DNA from: Cohnella laeviribosi DSM 21336
Lineage (GTDB): Bacteria > Bacillota > Bacilli > Paenibacillales > Paenibacillaceae
DNA length: 64,000 bases
Assembly: GCF_000378425.1 (NCBI RefSeq)
Contig: NZ_KB899820.1
Coordinates: 53,392-117,391, forward strand
Direction of reading: 5' to 3'
Every line of letters begins with the position of its first letter. Within the stretch, counting starts at the first letter, position 1. The notes below the pieces were generated by a model that made no database searches, had not been told where the DNA came from, and was given only the letters and a program-made list of their open reading frames with translations. Below, one piece after another: positions 17,703 through 26,763 of the stretch. The position numbers were made by a program, and so were the translations under genes.

Positions 17703-18619
17703 CGTGTTCTCTCCTCCCTGCGAATTAAACAGCCAAGAATGTCTTCCAGTTCCATCCGCTGAACGGACAAAATCCGGCAGCCCTGGTCCTGGCAGCATGC
17801 CTGCGTCTCGCCGGCCTTGTCGGTCTCCAGCCGGTACAGGCCGGGAGCGGCTTCCGCCCAGCCCTGCAGCCCCGGCAGCTTCCGAAGCCAGTCGGAACCG
17901 GCTTCCGCCGCAGGCTGAACGACCAGCGAGCGCCACTCGTCGAACAGCTGATCCTTCTCGTAGCAGCCAAGAACCTTGCCCCTGTGCATAAACAGAATGC
18001 AATCGGCCAGCCGCTTCACCTCCTCGGTAATGTGGGAAGCGATGATCAGCGTCCGGTCGCCTTGCTCCATGAACCGATGCAGCTCCTCGAGCATCGTTTT
18101 CCAAGCGAAGGGATCGAGTCCGGACGAAGGCTCGTCGAGAATAAGCAGCTCGGGATTATGCGCCATCGCGCAGGCAAGCTCCACCTTGCGCCGCATGCCC
18201 TTGGAAAGCTTGCGCAGCTTGCCGCGGGCCTGATCGGCATCGAAGCTGCGCAGCAGCTTCCGGTACCGCTCCCAGTCCCACCCGGGATACCAGTTCGCGG
18301 CAAATTTCGCCTTCTCCTCCGGCGTCAACGCATCCTCGTACGCATGCGGCAGCTCCGCCACAAACCCGATGCGCGCCTTCACTTCTTCATCCCTGACGTT
18401 GTCCATCGGCTCGCCCAGCAGCTCAACCCGGCCTTCGCAGGGCTCCAGCTTCAGCAGCACGCGAAGCAGCGTGCTCTTGCCCGACCCGTTCGGTCCGACG
18501 ATCGCCGTCACCAGCCCCCTCGGAATCTCGAGGTCGACCGGACCGAACGCAAAGCCGTCCCGGCGGACCGCAACGCCGCTCAGCGATGCGGCCGCGTCGG
18601 TATAGACCATCGCGTTCAT
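17699..18619 (-). CDS. ABC transporter ATPase (YtrB-like)
   Basis: 306 residues. Walker A GPNGSGKST at about 36-44, signature LSKGMRRK, Walker B LLILDEPSSGLDP, H-switch ASHITEEVKRLA. The subfamily with LSKGMRRK and the upstream GntR gene resembles the B. subtilis ytr arrangement. It is coupled by ATGA overlaps to both neighbours. It probably works with the permease encoded at 19076-19798. Confidence 0.82.
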   Translation of the reverse strand: MNAMVYTDAAASLSGVAVRRDGFAFGPVDLEIPRGLVTAIVGPNGSGKSTLLRVLLKLEPCEGRVELLGEPMDNVRDEEVKARIGFVAELPHAYEDALTPEEKAKFAANWYPGWDWERYRKLLRSFDADQARGKLRKLSKGMRRKVELACAMAHNPELLILDEPSSGLDPFAWKTMLEELHRFMEQGDRTLIIASHITEEVKRLADCILFMHRGKVLGCYEKDQLFDEWRSLVVQPAAEAGSDWLRKLPGLQGWAEAAPGLYRLETDKAGETQACCQDQGCRILSVQRMELEDILGCLIRREERTR

Positions 18620-19023
18620 TCGGATTCTCCTCCCTCCTGCGGATAATGCTTGCGGACAATATCCCGGAAAATCGCCTCCAGCTCTTCCTGCGAACAGCGA
18701 TGCTGCAGCCCGGCTTCCACCGCCCGCTCGAACGCTTCGATGACCCGGTCGAGCCGGTGCCCGGCTTTGGCCTGTTCGTCCACTTTGGCGACAAAAGTTC
18801 CCGTCCCCTGCCGGGTTCGCAGCAGTCCTTCGCTCTCCAGGTCCTGGTATACCCGGCGCACCGTAATGACGCTGCATTTGAGCGAAGCGGCGAGTTCCCG
18901 TATGGAAGGAAGCAGGGCCCCTTCTTCCAGCTGCCCGTTCAAAATGAGTCCCCGCAATTGCGATTCGATCTGATGATAGAGCGGTTCCGGACGGTTCTCG
19001 TCAATTTGAATGGGGATCCACAC
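18616..19023 (-). CDS. GntR family regulator, YtrA subfamily
   Basis: 135 residues, the short form typical of YtrA. An N-terminal winged helix (about 12-75) contains YHQIESQLRGLILNGQL, LPSIRELAASLKCS and TVRRVYQDLESEGLL. The C-terminal 55 residues form a short dimerisation part. It lies inside the ABC operon it probably represses. A perfect 9-bp-arm palindrome at the operon promoter is the likely operator. Confidence 0.88.
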   Translation of the reverse strand: MWIPIQIDENRPEPLYHQIESQLRGLILNGQLEEGALLPSIRELAASLKCSVITVRRVYQDLESEGLLRTRQGTGTFVAKVDEQAKAGHRLDRVIEAFERAVEAGLQHRCSQEELEAIFRDIVRKHYPQEGGESE

Positions 19024-19075
19024 AAAGTCACCTCATTCCCTACGTTGCTGCATACTCTTGGTGCCTTAAGTTTTC

Positions 19076-19798
19076 CTAAAACGTATATCGTCTACGCCTC
19101 ATCCGCTCCATCGTCAGCCGGCTGCCGATCCGCGCCGCAAGGGCCGCCGCGACCCAGACGGCTAAGACGCATATAACCGGATGCCGCTGAACGGCCCGCA
19201 CCACGTCCAGGAAGAGGCTCTCATGCGCGAGGCCGAGCGCAATTCCGGCCGCTCCCATCGCCGCCGTGTAGGCCGCGTAATAGAGCACGAACGTCTTGCC
19301 CGAGCATCCAAGCTCCAGATAGATGTAGAACGTTTGCACGAACATCCCGTAACCGATCCAGACCAGTCCCGCCGCGATCCATTGCCCAATTCCGGCCAGC
19401 TTCTGAAGGTCGGTTGACACGATAAACTGCCATGCCAGAAACATGCCCCCGGCCAGAAACTGCATCAGCAGGCTCTGCGCATACCGCGCGCCGACGATCG
19501 CCGCGACCGGAACGGGCATCGTGCGGAAGTGGGCAATCCGCTTCGTGAACGGATCGTGGCGCCAATAATGAAAAACGGTGCGATGCATCAGACATCCGAA
19601 CAGCGGAAAAGAAAAGAGGTACACCCAGTCGCGCATCCCGCTCATGAACACGGCCGGTTCGCCATTCGCTCCGGGGTGGACCGTAAAGACGAAGACGATG
19701 CCGAAGTATAAAGCGAAAAGGGGCGTGGCAACCACGCCGAACCACTCCCGCTTCATTTCAAACACGAAGACGGTCCGAACCGCTTGTAAGCCTCGCAT
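19076..19798 (-). CDS. ABC-2-like membrane protein, first gene of the GntR-controlled operon
   Basis: 240 residues with six predicted membrane segments and no recognisable catalytic motif. It begins VFVFEMKREWFGVVATPLFALYFG, the amphipathic start seen in ABC-2 permeases. It lies 52 bases upstream of the GntR gene on the same strand and directly behind the regulated promoter. It is most likely the permease partner of the YtrB-like ATPase. What it moves is unknown. Confidence 0.7.
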   Translation of the reverse strand: MRGLQAVRTVFVFEMKREWFGVVATPLFALYFGIVFVFTVHPGANGEPAVFMSGMRDWVYLFSFPLFGCLMHRTVFHYWRHDPFTKRIAHFRTMPVPVAAIVGARYAQSLLMQFLAGGMFLAWQFIVSTDLQKLAGIGQWIAAGLVWIGYGMFVQTFYIYLELGCSGKTFVLYYAAYTAAMGAAGIALGLAHESLFLDVVRAVQRHPVICVLAVWVAAALAARIGSRLTMERMRRRRYTF

Positions 19799-19833
19799 TC
19801 TGCTCTCTCCCGCAATGGTAGTCAGTGTTTATG

Positions 19834-19881
19834 TGTGTATATCCATATACACAGCATAATCACAGTTCCTTTTCCTGTCAA
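19834..19881 (-). promoter_or_regulatory. Promoter and GntR operator of the ABC operon
   Basis: On the minus strand -35 TTGACA (19876-19881), 17-base spacer, -10 TATGCT (19853-19858). The perfect palindrome TGTGTATATCCATATACACA (19834-19853) begins at the -10 edge and covers the start point. GTGTATA-type arms are known for YtrA-subfamily repressors, so this is probably the autoregulatory site. Confidence 0.75.
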
Positions 19882-19944
19882 CTTGAAGACCGGGCCGGAA
19901 TCCGTTATCGTGTAAGCATGCAGCAGCAGAGAGGAAGAATCGCG

Positions 19945-20859
19945 TTGAACAGAAAAACGAGCAAGCCTGCGGGCCATAACGGCCCTACAAAGGCGTTCAC
20001 CGTCCGGACCGAAGGCGAACTGCTCCCCTTCTTGCGGGAAATGCTGTCCCATCAGGGCCGCAACGCCGTCAAGTCCATCCTTGCCCGCGGTCAGGTGTCG
20101 GTCGACGGCCGCGTGGAAACGGCCTACAACCTGCCGCTTCGGCCGGGCCAGAAGGTAGAAGTGAATCTGAAGAAGACCGCCCCACCGCCCCGCCTGTTCG
20201 GGCTGTCCATCGTTTATGAAGACGACGACGTGATCGTCGTTCATAAAGAAGCCGGGCTGCTCTCCATCTCCGCAGGTCAAGACGGCGAACTGACCGCGTA
20301 CCGGCAGTTAATGGAGCACGTCCGCGCCCAACATCCGAAAAACCGCATATTCATCGTGCACAGGCTCGACCGGGACACTTCCGGTCTCATGCTGTTCGCC
20401 AAAAGCGAAAGCGTTCAGCAAACGCTGCAAAACAACTGGCGGGACATGGTCAAGGAACGCGTGTATGTAGCTCTGGTGGAAGGGCAAGTCAAACAGAAGG
20501 AAGGCGTCATTGAATCGTGGCTTAAAGAGAACAGGGCGATGAAGATGTACTCGAGCCCGAGGCCGGGAGACGGCCAGCATGCGGTAACCCGCTATAAGGT
20601 GCTGCATGCCGACCGAAACTTCAGCTTACTGGAAGTCAGGCTGGAGACGGGGCGCAAAAATCAGATCCGCGTGCACATGCAGGATTTGGGCCATCCGATC
20701 GTCGGGGACAAGAAATACGGGGCGAGGTCGAGAGCCATCGGCCGGCTGGGGCTGCACGCCAGAGTGCTTGCGTTTGCGCATCCCGTATCCGGAGAAACGA
20801 TGCGTTTTCAAACGCCGGTTCCTTCCTTGTTTTACAAGGTGTTCAAATCGGCCGAGTAA
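19945..20859 (+). CDS. RluD/RluA-family pseudouridine synthase
   Basis: 304 residues. An N-terminal S4 RNA-binding domain (about 20-85; ILARGQVSVDGRVETAYN) precedes the catalytic domain with HRLDRDTSGLMLF; Asp142 in HRLD is the catalytic residue. The C-terminal part has GRKNQIRVHMQDLGHPIVGDKKYG. It isomerises uridine in rRNA or tRNA. TTG 19945 is chosen as start because GAGAGGAA lies eight bases upstream; the in-frame ATG at 19918 has no ribosome site and would extend towards the divergent promoter. Confidence 0.85.
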   Translation: MNRKTSKPAGHNGPTKAFTVRTEGELLPFLREMLSHQGRNAVKSILARGQVSVDGRVETAYNLPLRPGQKVEVNLKKTAPPPRLFGLSIVYEDDDVIVVHKEAGLLSISAGQDGELTAYRQLMEHVRAQHPKNRIFIVHRLDRDTSGLMLFAKSESVQQTLQNNWRDMVKERVYVALVEGQVKQKEGVIESWLKENRAMKMYSSPRPGDGQHAVTRYKVLHADRNFSLLEVRLETGRKNQIRVHMQDLGHPIVGDKKYGARSRAIGRLGLHARVLAFAHPVSGETMRFQTPVPSLFYKVFKSAE

Positions 20860-20945
20860 GTTTTTTGCTGAAAGGCCGGGCATATAAAAAAGCCGCGTTT
20901 GGAATCCTAATCCCTGATTCCAGTCGAAAATGGAGGGAACCGCTC

Positions 20946-21149
20946 ATGGAGAAACGTCAAAACCGCCCGTCCAAGGCCGAAGTTCAGACGACCAAGTTAA
21001 ACAAGATCCCCGTTCCGGGCGAAGGAACCGACGATACGGAGTTTTCCGCGGAAGAAGCGGCCGAGGCGTTCAAGCAGAACCGTTCCGCCGATCGGAACGC
21101 ATTCGCCTCCAACCGCCAGGAGAACGCAGAAGGTTCGGAAACGCGCTAA
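20946..21149 (+). CDS. Small hydrophilic protein of unknown function
   Basis: 67 residues, charged and rich in Glu, Ala, Asn and Lys, without membrane segment or known motif. GGAGGG lies eight bases before the ATG, and a strong terminator follows, so it is a real small gene. It may share a transcript with the pseudouridine synthase 86 bases upstream. I do not recognise a family. Confidence 0.6.
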   Translation: MEKRQNRPSKAEVQTTKLNKIPVPGEGTDDTEFSAEEAAEAFKQNRSADRNAFASNRQENAEGSETR

Positions 21150-21164
21150 ATGGCGATCATGGCA

Positions 21165-21209
21165 AAAAAGCTGCTCCGCAAGGCGAACCCGCCTTCGGAA
21201 CAGCCTTTT
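21165..21209. terminator. Bidirectional terminator
   Basis: Hairpin with arms GCTG-TCCG-AAGGCG and CGCCTT-CGGA-CAGC (about 21170-21204). It is followed by CTTTT on the plus strand and by TTTTTT on the minus strand. It separates the small plus-strand gene from the DUF420 gene read the other way. Confidence 0.75.
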
Positions 21210-21232
21210 CCCCTTTCGAACCCTTGATCCGC

Positions 21233-21694
21233 TCAGCCGAAAATCGCGTCGATGACCGGTTTCGTATGGCCGCCCGGATACATCAGGTAGAGCAGCACGT
21301 AAACGGTGATACCGGTGATCGCGGTGATAAACCAAACGACCGAGGTCACGCGTCCCCATTTCCGGTGTTTGCCGAAATTTTGGCGGAACGCCAGCGTCAG
21401 CGTCGTGAGGCCGAACACGGCGGCAACCGTTGCCAGCACGATATGAAAGATCAGGAACACCTGATAAACCGTCTTCAGGCTTTCCGGTCCGCCCCAGGTC
21501 GTATTGCCGATAAAGATCGTCCGGGACACGTAAATGATAAAGAACAACAGCGCGGCCACCGCGGCCACGAGCATCGTTTTCTCGTGCGCGTTCCGCTTGC
21601 CGACGATGATAAGCCGCCAGCCGATCGCAACGAGAATCGCGCTTATCGCAATGAGGCTTGTGCTGATCGTTGGAAAAATTTCGTACCAGGTCAT
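21233..21694 (-). CDS. DUF420 membrane protein (YozB-like)
   Basis: 153 residues, four membrane segments. WRLIIVGKRNAHEKTMLVAA and FHIVLATVAAVFG match the DUF420 family, often found next to cytochrome oxidase genes in Bacillales. It is probably linked to oxidase assembly or haem handling, but no function is established. GGGAGAA precedes ATG 21694. Confidence 0.8.
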   Translation of the reverse strand: MTWYEIFPTISTSLIAISAILVAIGWRLIIVGKRNAHEKTMLVAAVAALLFFIIYVSRTIFIGNTTWGGPESLKTVYQVFLIFHIVLATVAAVFGLTTLTLAFRQNFGKHRKWGRVTSVVWFITAITGITVYVLLYLMYPGGHTKPVIDAIFG

Positions 21695-21780
21695 GTCCCG
21701 ATTCTCCCGCTCAAAATAAGGTAACAACTGACTCCATTTTACCTTCCCGCCGGACGTTCAGCAAATGTTCGAACGTTTCT

Positions 21781-22689
21781 TCACACATTGTTCAAACGTC
21801 CCGAAGCCGAGCGATCGAGCGCCGGGTCTTCCTCCTGCGCCCTTTCCTTGCGGAACCATTGCATGAACACGGCATAAAGCGCCCAAATGTTGATAAACTC
21901 CTGAAGCAGCTTCATAATGATGCCGCCAAGCTGTTGGTCCTCCCGGCCCGTCATCAGGTTAAAGAACGCGGGACCCTGGAACTTCTCGAGCAGTCTGCCC
22001 GGATCGCCGGAGACGCAATAACCCATGGCCTTCGCCCAGACCTGCGGATCGTTGTATACCGCAAACAAGGGCTCGCCCGCAAAAATGATCAGCACGCAGG
22101 CGGGCGTAAGCAGCAAGCCGTTGGCGAAAATATAGCCGAGCTTGCGCAGGGACGTAAGCCTCGACCATTCCGGAACCGGGCACTGGACATGCCACCAGTT
22201 CAATAAGGCGGCTGCAAGCAGCAGCACGTAGAAGGAACCGTGGATGAAGTAACGGACCATAATCCAGTCGTGAATATCCGGCATGTGGTAAAACGAAAAC
22301 AGCAAATTGAAGGCGAACAAGCCGAACAGCGGATTGGCGAGAAAACGCAGCGGCCGCCAGAACTTGCGGTCGAATGCCCATCGCCACAGCCATCCCGGAA
22401 TCCCGTACAGCAGCATCGGCGGCACGGCAATATAGGAAATCGCCATATCGGACATATGGAACGTGAACATCAGATGTCCCAGCAGACTAAGCGGTCCCCC
22501 ATGCACAAGGTAAAGCAGCAGGATGGCGAAATAGAAAACGGCCTGCCTGCCGATCGGCACCGCTTCCCCGCCGAACCATCCCCTCCACGGACCGACGACA
22601 AAGGCGTACAGCGTTGCGACCAGCAACATGAAGATCATAAAAAAAGGACTCCACAAGTCGCTGAACGAAAAGTATTCCAATCCCTGCAT
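21781..22689 (-). CDS. ctaG: Cytochrome c oxidase assembly factor CtaG
   Basis: 302 residues, seven membrane segments, with the family features YLVHGGPLSLLGHL, FTFHMSDMAISYI and a His-rich segment YHMPDIHDWIM. CtaG proteins are needed for copper insertion or maturation of caa3 oxidase. AAAGGAGGG precedes ATG 22689. It follows the ctaCDEF genes after a hairpin terminator, so it may have reduced or separate expression. Confidence 0.88.
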   Translation of the reverse strand: MQGLEYFSFSDLWSPFFMIFMLLVATLYAFVVGPWRGWFGGEAVPIGRQAVFYFAILLLYLVHGGPLSLLGHLMFTFHMSDMAISYIAVPPMLLYGIPGWLWRWAFDRKFWRPLRFLANPLFGLFAFNLLFSFYHMPDIHDWIMVRYFIHGSFYVLLLAAALLNWWHVQCPVPEWSRLTSLRKLGYIFANGLLLTPACVLIIFAGEPLFAVYNDPQVWAKAMGYCVSGDPGRLLEKFQGPAFFNLMTGREDQQLGGIIMKLLQEFINIWALYAVFMQWFRKERAQEEDPALDRSASGRLNNV

Positions 22690-22724
22690 CCCGATCCCTC
22701 CTTTCACCGGACGCGCAAAAATGG

Positions 22725-22755
22725 AAAAAAAGAGGCGGAACGACGGCCGCCTCTT
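22725..22755 (-). terminator. Terminator after ctaF
   Basis: Hairpin GAGGCGG-N8-CCGCCTC (22733-22755) followed on the minus strand by seven T (22725-22731). It lies between ctaF and ctaG. Confidence 0.75.
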
Positions 22756-22775
22756 TGCAGTTTAACCTGTTACGA

Positions 22776-23093
22776 TTACCACCATACCCAATATAAGGCC
22801 ATGATGACCATCAAGAACACCACAAAACATCCGGACACGATCCCGATAATCGGGAACAAATGCCCTTTATCCTTCATGTGCATCCAGAAAGCCAACTGGA
22901 CAAACACCTGAACGATGGCCATGGCCACAAGGATGATGTAGGTAAAGGTAGTGTTAATTTCGCCGGCGGCGACCGCGGCAAACGCGATAACCGTCAGCGC
23001 CAGAGACAGGATAAACGCAACGATATGCTTTTGCGGGCCTTCCGTTCTATGACGCTTCGCGCCGCCTTCGGAAGTCGAATGATGGCTCGACAT
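22776..23093 (-). CDS. ctaF: Cytochrome c oxidase subunit IVB (CtaF)
   Basis: 105 residues, three membrane segments: VAFILSLALTVIAFAAV, a central TYIILVAMAIVQVFVQL, and a C-terminal GIVSGCFVVFLMVIMAL. FVQLAFWMHMKDKGH is the conserved subunit IV segment. It starts four bases after ctaE ends. Confidence 0.88.
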   Translation of the reverse strand: MSSHHSTSEGGAKRHRTEGPQKHIVAFILSLALTVIAFAAVAAGEINTTFTYIILVAMAIVQVFVQLAFWMHMKDKGHLFPIIGIVSGCFVVFLMVIMALYWVWW

Positions 23094-23097
23094 GGGC

Positions 23098-23715
23098 TTA
23101 ACCTACCTTTCCCATCAAATATACAACGGTGAAGATGAACACCCATACGACGTCGATGAAGTGCCAGTAAATCGCCGATACGTAAATTTTCGGAGCGGTG
23201 ACGACGGTCAGGCCTTTCTTGAAGATTTGCAGAATGAGCAAACCGATCCACAAAACCCCGAACGCCACGTGCGCGCCGTGAAAACCGACCAGCGTATAGA
23301 ACGAGGAGCTGAACGCGCTCGTCGTCATCTTGTGGCCTTCGCTGACGTAGGTGTTGAATTCGTAAATTTCGAGGCCGAGAAACGCCAGGCCGAGCACGAT
23401 CGTGGCGATCAGCCAGCCGACCATTTCCTTGACCTTGTGGCGGTGCATCGCCTGAACGGCGAACACGCTCATGAGACTGGAAGTCAACAGGATCATCGTC
23501 GCGGCGAAGACCATCGGCAGTTCGAACAGATGCTGCGGGCTCGGCCCGTCTCCGATATTGTGACGAAGCGCAAGGAACGCCGAGAACAGGGTGCCGAACA
23601 GCGCGGTTTCCGCGCCGAGGAACAGCCAGAAGCCGAGGATTTTGTTGCGGCCTTCCAGCGTCGCCTTCTCCGGCTCGTGAGGCAGTTGGCCTTCTGCGTG
23701 TTGATGCGTGCTCAT
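23098..23715 (-). CDS. ctaE: Cytochrome c oxidase subunit III (CtaE)
   Basis: 205 residues, five membrane segments. GFWLFLGAETALFGTLFSAF at the start and FYTLVGFHGAHVAFGVLWI near the end are typical of subunit III. The start overlaps the stop of ctaD (ATGA-type). Part of the aa3 core in the membrane. Confidence 0.9.
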   Translation of the reverse strand: MSTHQHAEGQLPHEPEKATLEGRNKILGFWLFLGAETALFGTLFSAFLALRHNIGDGPSPQHLFELPMVFAATMILLTSSLMSVFAVQAMHRHKVKEMVGWLIATIVLGLAFLGLEIYEFNTYVSEGHKMTTSAFSSSFYTLVGFHGAHVAFGVLWIGLLILQIFKKGLTVVTAPKIYVSAIYWHFIDVVWVFIFTVVYLMGKVG

Positions 23716-25577
23716 GCGGTCACCCCTTTCTCCTGTTCATGCTCTTCGATATGGAAACCATGGTCGTCAAATACCGAACGCAGCAGCATGCAAATCAGCG
23801 TAACGGCAAGGCCGCCGATGGCGAGGAACAGCTTGTCGTAAATGAACCCGAAGCCCGAGATGAACAGGCCGACGCTCATGAAGAACGGAAGGATCGAAGG
23901 AGACGGCATGTGAATCGGTCCCGGCGGCTCTGCCGGCGTCATCGCCTTTTTGCCTTCCATCTTCTCTTTCCACCAAGCGTCGTAGCCGCGGACAAGCGGA
24001 ATTTGCTTGAAGTTGTACTCCGGCGGCGGCGAAGGAATCGACCATTCGAGCGTACGGCCGTCTTCCCACGGGTCGTTCGCGGCGTTGGGCCGCTTCAACG
24101 ACGTTACGGCAATGTTGATCAGCATCACGATCGTGGCAATGCCCATCAGGATCGCGCCGATCGTACTGATCAGGTTCATGCCGTTCAAGCCTTGGCCGTC
24201 CAGGTACGTCCATACGCGGCGCGGCATCCCCAGAAGACCGAGGAAGTGCTGCACGAAGAACGTCAGGTGGAACCCGATGAAGAAAGTAAAGAACGTGATT
24301 TTGCCCAGCGTCTCGTTAAGCAGCCGTCCGAACATCTTCGGCCACCAGTAGAACATGCCGGCGAAAATGCCGAACATCAGACCGCCAACGATAACGTAGT
24401 GGAAGTGCGCTACGACGAAGTACGTGTCGTGATACTGGTAGTCGGCCGGCGCGGAAGCCAGCATAACGCCGGTGACGCCGCCCATGACGAACGTCGGAAT
24501 GAACCCGATGCCGAACAGGGAGGCGGCGGTGAAGCGGATCGAGCCGCCCCACAGCGTAAACAGCCAGTTGAAAATCTTGATGCCGGTCGGCACCGCGATC
24601 AGCATCGTCGCGATGGAGAACAGAGCGTTCGCCACCGGGCCGAGACCGGTCGTGAACATGTGGTGCGCCCAGACCATGAAGCCGAGGAAGGCGATCAGGA
24701 CGGTAGCGAACACCATCGAGCTGTAACCGAACAAGCGCTTGCGCGAAAAGGTGCTGACGACTTCGGAGATGATGCCGAAAGCCGGCAGGATCAGAATGTA
24801 AACCTCAGGGTGACCGAACACCCAGAAGATGTGTTCCCACAACACGCCGCTGCCGCCAGCGGCCGTCTCGAAGAAGTTCGCAAAGAACAAACGGTCGAAC
24901 ATCAGCGCAACAAGACCGACGGTAAGTACCGGAAACGCGAAAACGATCAAAGCGGACGTGATGAAAATCGTCCAGGTGAACATCGGCATCCGCATGAAGG
25001 ACATGCCCGGCGCCCGCATGTTGATGATGGTGGCCATGAAGTTGATGCCGCCGAGCAACGTCCCGATCCCGGCAATCTGCAGACCGAGAACGTAGTAATC
25101 GACGCCCGCTCCTTCGCTGTAGGTCGGGCTGGCAAGCGGCACGTAGGACGTCCATCCGGCGTCCGGCACGTGGCCCGTAAACCAGCTGATATTCAGCAGC
25201 AGGCCGCCGAAGAAGAAGGTCCAGAAGCCAAGTGCGTTCAGAAACGGAAACGCGACGTCGCGCGCCCCGATTTGCAGCGGGATGACCGCGTTCATCAAGG
25301 CGAACAGCAGCGGCATCGCCGCAAGGAAAATCATCGTCGTACCGTGCATCGTGATCAGTTCGTTAAACGTATCGGCGGAAACAAAATTGTTCATCGGCTT
25401 GATCAGCTGAATCCGGATCAGAATCGCTTCCAGTCCTCCGATAAGGAAGAACAGCCCACCCGCGATTAAGTACAGGATGCCGATCTTTTTATGGTCGACG
25501 GTCGTCAGCCAATCCATTAAGCCCCGATAACGCTTGACTGTGTGCGCATGAGCAGCCAAAGCCGCGTCCCCCTTCAT
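23712..25577 (-). CDS. ctaD: Cytochrome c oxidase subunit I (CtaD)
   Basis: 621 residues, at least twelve membrane segments plus a C-terminal extension. It carries the haem-copper ligands: MHGTTMIFLAAMP (low-spin haem side), FGHPEVYILILPAFG with the His-Tyr pair, WAHHMFTTG (CuB His pair), and YFVVAHFHYVIVGG (haem His pair). It is the proton-pumping catalytic subunit. Eleven bases separate it from ctaC. Confidence 0.93.
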   Translation of the reverse strand: MKGDAALAAHAHTVKRYRGLMDWLTTVDHKKIGILYLIAGGLFFLIGGLEAILIRIQLIKPMNNFVSADTFNELITMHGTTMIFLAAMPLLFALMNAVIPLQIGARDVAFPFLNALGFWTFFFGGLLLNISWFTGHVPDAGWTSYVPLASPTYSEGAGVDYYVLGLQIAGIGTLLGGINFMATIINMRAPGMSFMRMPMFTWTIFITSALIVFAFPVLTVGLVALMFDRLFFANFFETAAGGSGVLWEHIFWVFGHPEVYILILPAFGIISEVVSTFSRKRLFGYSSMVFATVLIAFLGFMVWAHHMFTTGLGPVANALFSIATMLIAVPTGIKIFNWLFTLWGGSIRFTAASLFGIGFIPTFVMGGVTGVMLASAPADYQYHDTYFVVAHFHYVIVGGLMFGIFAGMFYWWPKMFGRLLNETLGKITFFTFFIGFHLTFFVQHFLGLLGMPRRVWTYLDGQGLNGMNLISTIGAILMGIATIVMLINIAVTSLKRPNAANDPWEDGRTLEWSIPSPPPEYNFKQIPLVRGYDAWWKEKMEGKKAMTPAEPPGPIHMPSPSILPFFMSVGLFISGFGFIYDKLFLAIGGLAVTLICMLLRSVFDDHGFHIEEHEQEKGVTA

Positions 25578-25588
25578 TCACCCGTCAT

Positions 25589-26620
25589 TTAATATTCAAG
25601 CTTGTTGTTTGCCAGGTATTCCGCAATTCCTTTAAGCTCGGCATCCGTCAACTCCAGATCCTGAGCTTTGGGCATCATGTTGCCCGGCTTAACCTTCTGA
25701 GGATCGGTGATCCATTTGATCAGGTTGTCGACCACAGGCGCTTCGTCGTTGTACAGAATGCCGCCGACCGTCAGCCTGCTTCCGATGCCTGTCAGGTTCG
25801 GCGCGCTGGACCCGGTGCTTGTTTCGCCGATTGCGTGGCAGGTCAAGCACTTGTTTTGGAAAGCCGCCTTGACGGCTTCGTCTTTCGGCATTTCAACCGG
25901 AGCCTTGATCGCCGCCACCCAGCGGTCGAACGAAGCCTGATCGACCGCTTTGGCCTTGAAGTCCATCAAGCTGTGCGAAGGGCCGCAAAGCTCGGCGCAC
26001 TTGCCGCGGTAGACGCCCTCTTTGTCGAACTCCAGGTACATCTTGTTCGTCAGGCCGTCGTTGTTGTCCATCTTGCCGCCGATCGACGGAATCCAGAAGG
26101 AGTGCTTGACGTCGGCGGTAGTGAGTTCGAACTGGATTTTCTTGCCGGTCGGAACGACAAGCTCCTGAGCGGTGGTTATGCCCAGATCCGGATATTCGAA
26201 TTCCCACCAATATTGATGGGCCGTTACTTTAACCTTAAGGGCATTCGGATCGTTGGAATAATCCTTGGACAAGCCGAAAACGGTCGAAATCGTCGGCACG
26301 CCCAGAATGATCAGCAGGATGATCGGAATAACCGTCCAAATAATTTCAAGCTTATGGTTACCTTCCACCTGCTTCGGAATGCTGTTGTCGCCTTTGCGCC
26401 GCCGGTAACGGATCAGCACATAAATACAGATGGTGAAAACCACGAGGACAACCAGCGACATGATGCCGATCGAAATCTTCATCAATTCCAGCTGCTGCCG
26501 TGCGACAGGACCTTGCGGGTTCAACGCGGACAGGTCTTCCCGCCCGCAAGCCGAAAGAACCAGCGCCATCCCTGCCATCAGCGGAAGTAACCGCTTCATT
26601 ACACGCCACCGATTCATCAT
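25589..26620 (-). CDS. ctaC: Cytochrome c oxidase subunit II with fused cytochrome c (CtaC)
   Basis: 343 residues. A lipoprotein signal ends LVLSAC with Cys25. Two membrane segments follow, then the CuA domain (KHSFWIPSIGG and CAELCGPSHSLMDF) and a C-terminal cytochrome c domain with CLTCH at residues 258-262. The fusion defines a caa3-type oxidase. The first of two adjacent ATGs at 26620 follows GTGGGGTT. A good promoter lies 114 bases upstream. Confidence 0.92.
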   Translation of the reverse strand: MMNRWRVMKRLLPLMAGMALVLSACGREDLSALNPQGPVARQQLELMKISIGIMSLVVLVVFTICIYVLIRYRRRKGDNSIPKQVEGNHKLEIIWTVIPIILLIILGVPTISTVFGLSKDYSNDPNALKVKVTAHQYWWEFEYPDLGITTAQELVVPTGKKIQFELTTADVKHSFWIPSIGGKMDNNDGLTNKMYLEFDKEGVYRGKCAELCGPSHSLMDFKAKAVDQASFDRWVAAIKAPVEMPKDEAVKAAFQNKCLTCHAIGETSTGSSAPNLTGIGSRLTVGGILYNDEAPVVDNLIKWITDPQKVKPGNMMPKAQDLELTDAELKGIAEYLANNKLEY

Positions 26621-26733
26621 TTTCAACCCCACTTTGACGTTTTCATAGGCTGCCAATAATAGGAAATCTGGCGGCAGACTACGTGTTGCGCAAGATGTGT
26701 GACCAAATTTTGACGTTCGCAATCACTTTAATA

Positions 26734-26763
26734 ACTATAAGGATTCGTGTATCATTTTGTCAA
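26734..26763 (-). promoter_or_regulatory. Promoter of the ctaCDEF operon
   Basis: On the minus strand TTGACA (26758-26763), 18-base spacer and TATAGT (26734-26739), with an AT-rich downstream stretch. The leader to ctaC is about 110 bases. No CcpA or Spo0A site is obvious in it. Confidence 0.7.

Noticed and set aside
23739..25469. 576-codon open frame on the plus strand
   Set aside because: Antisense to ctaD; composition is typical of a shadow frame.
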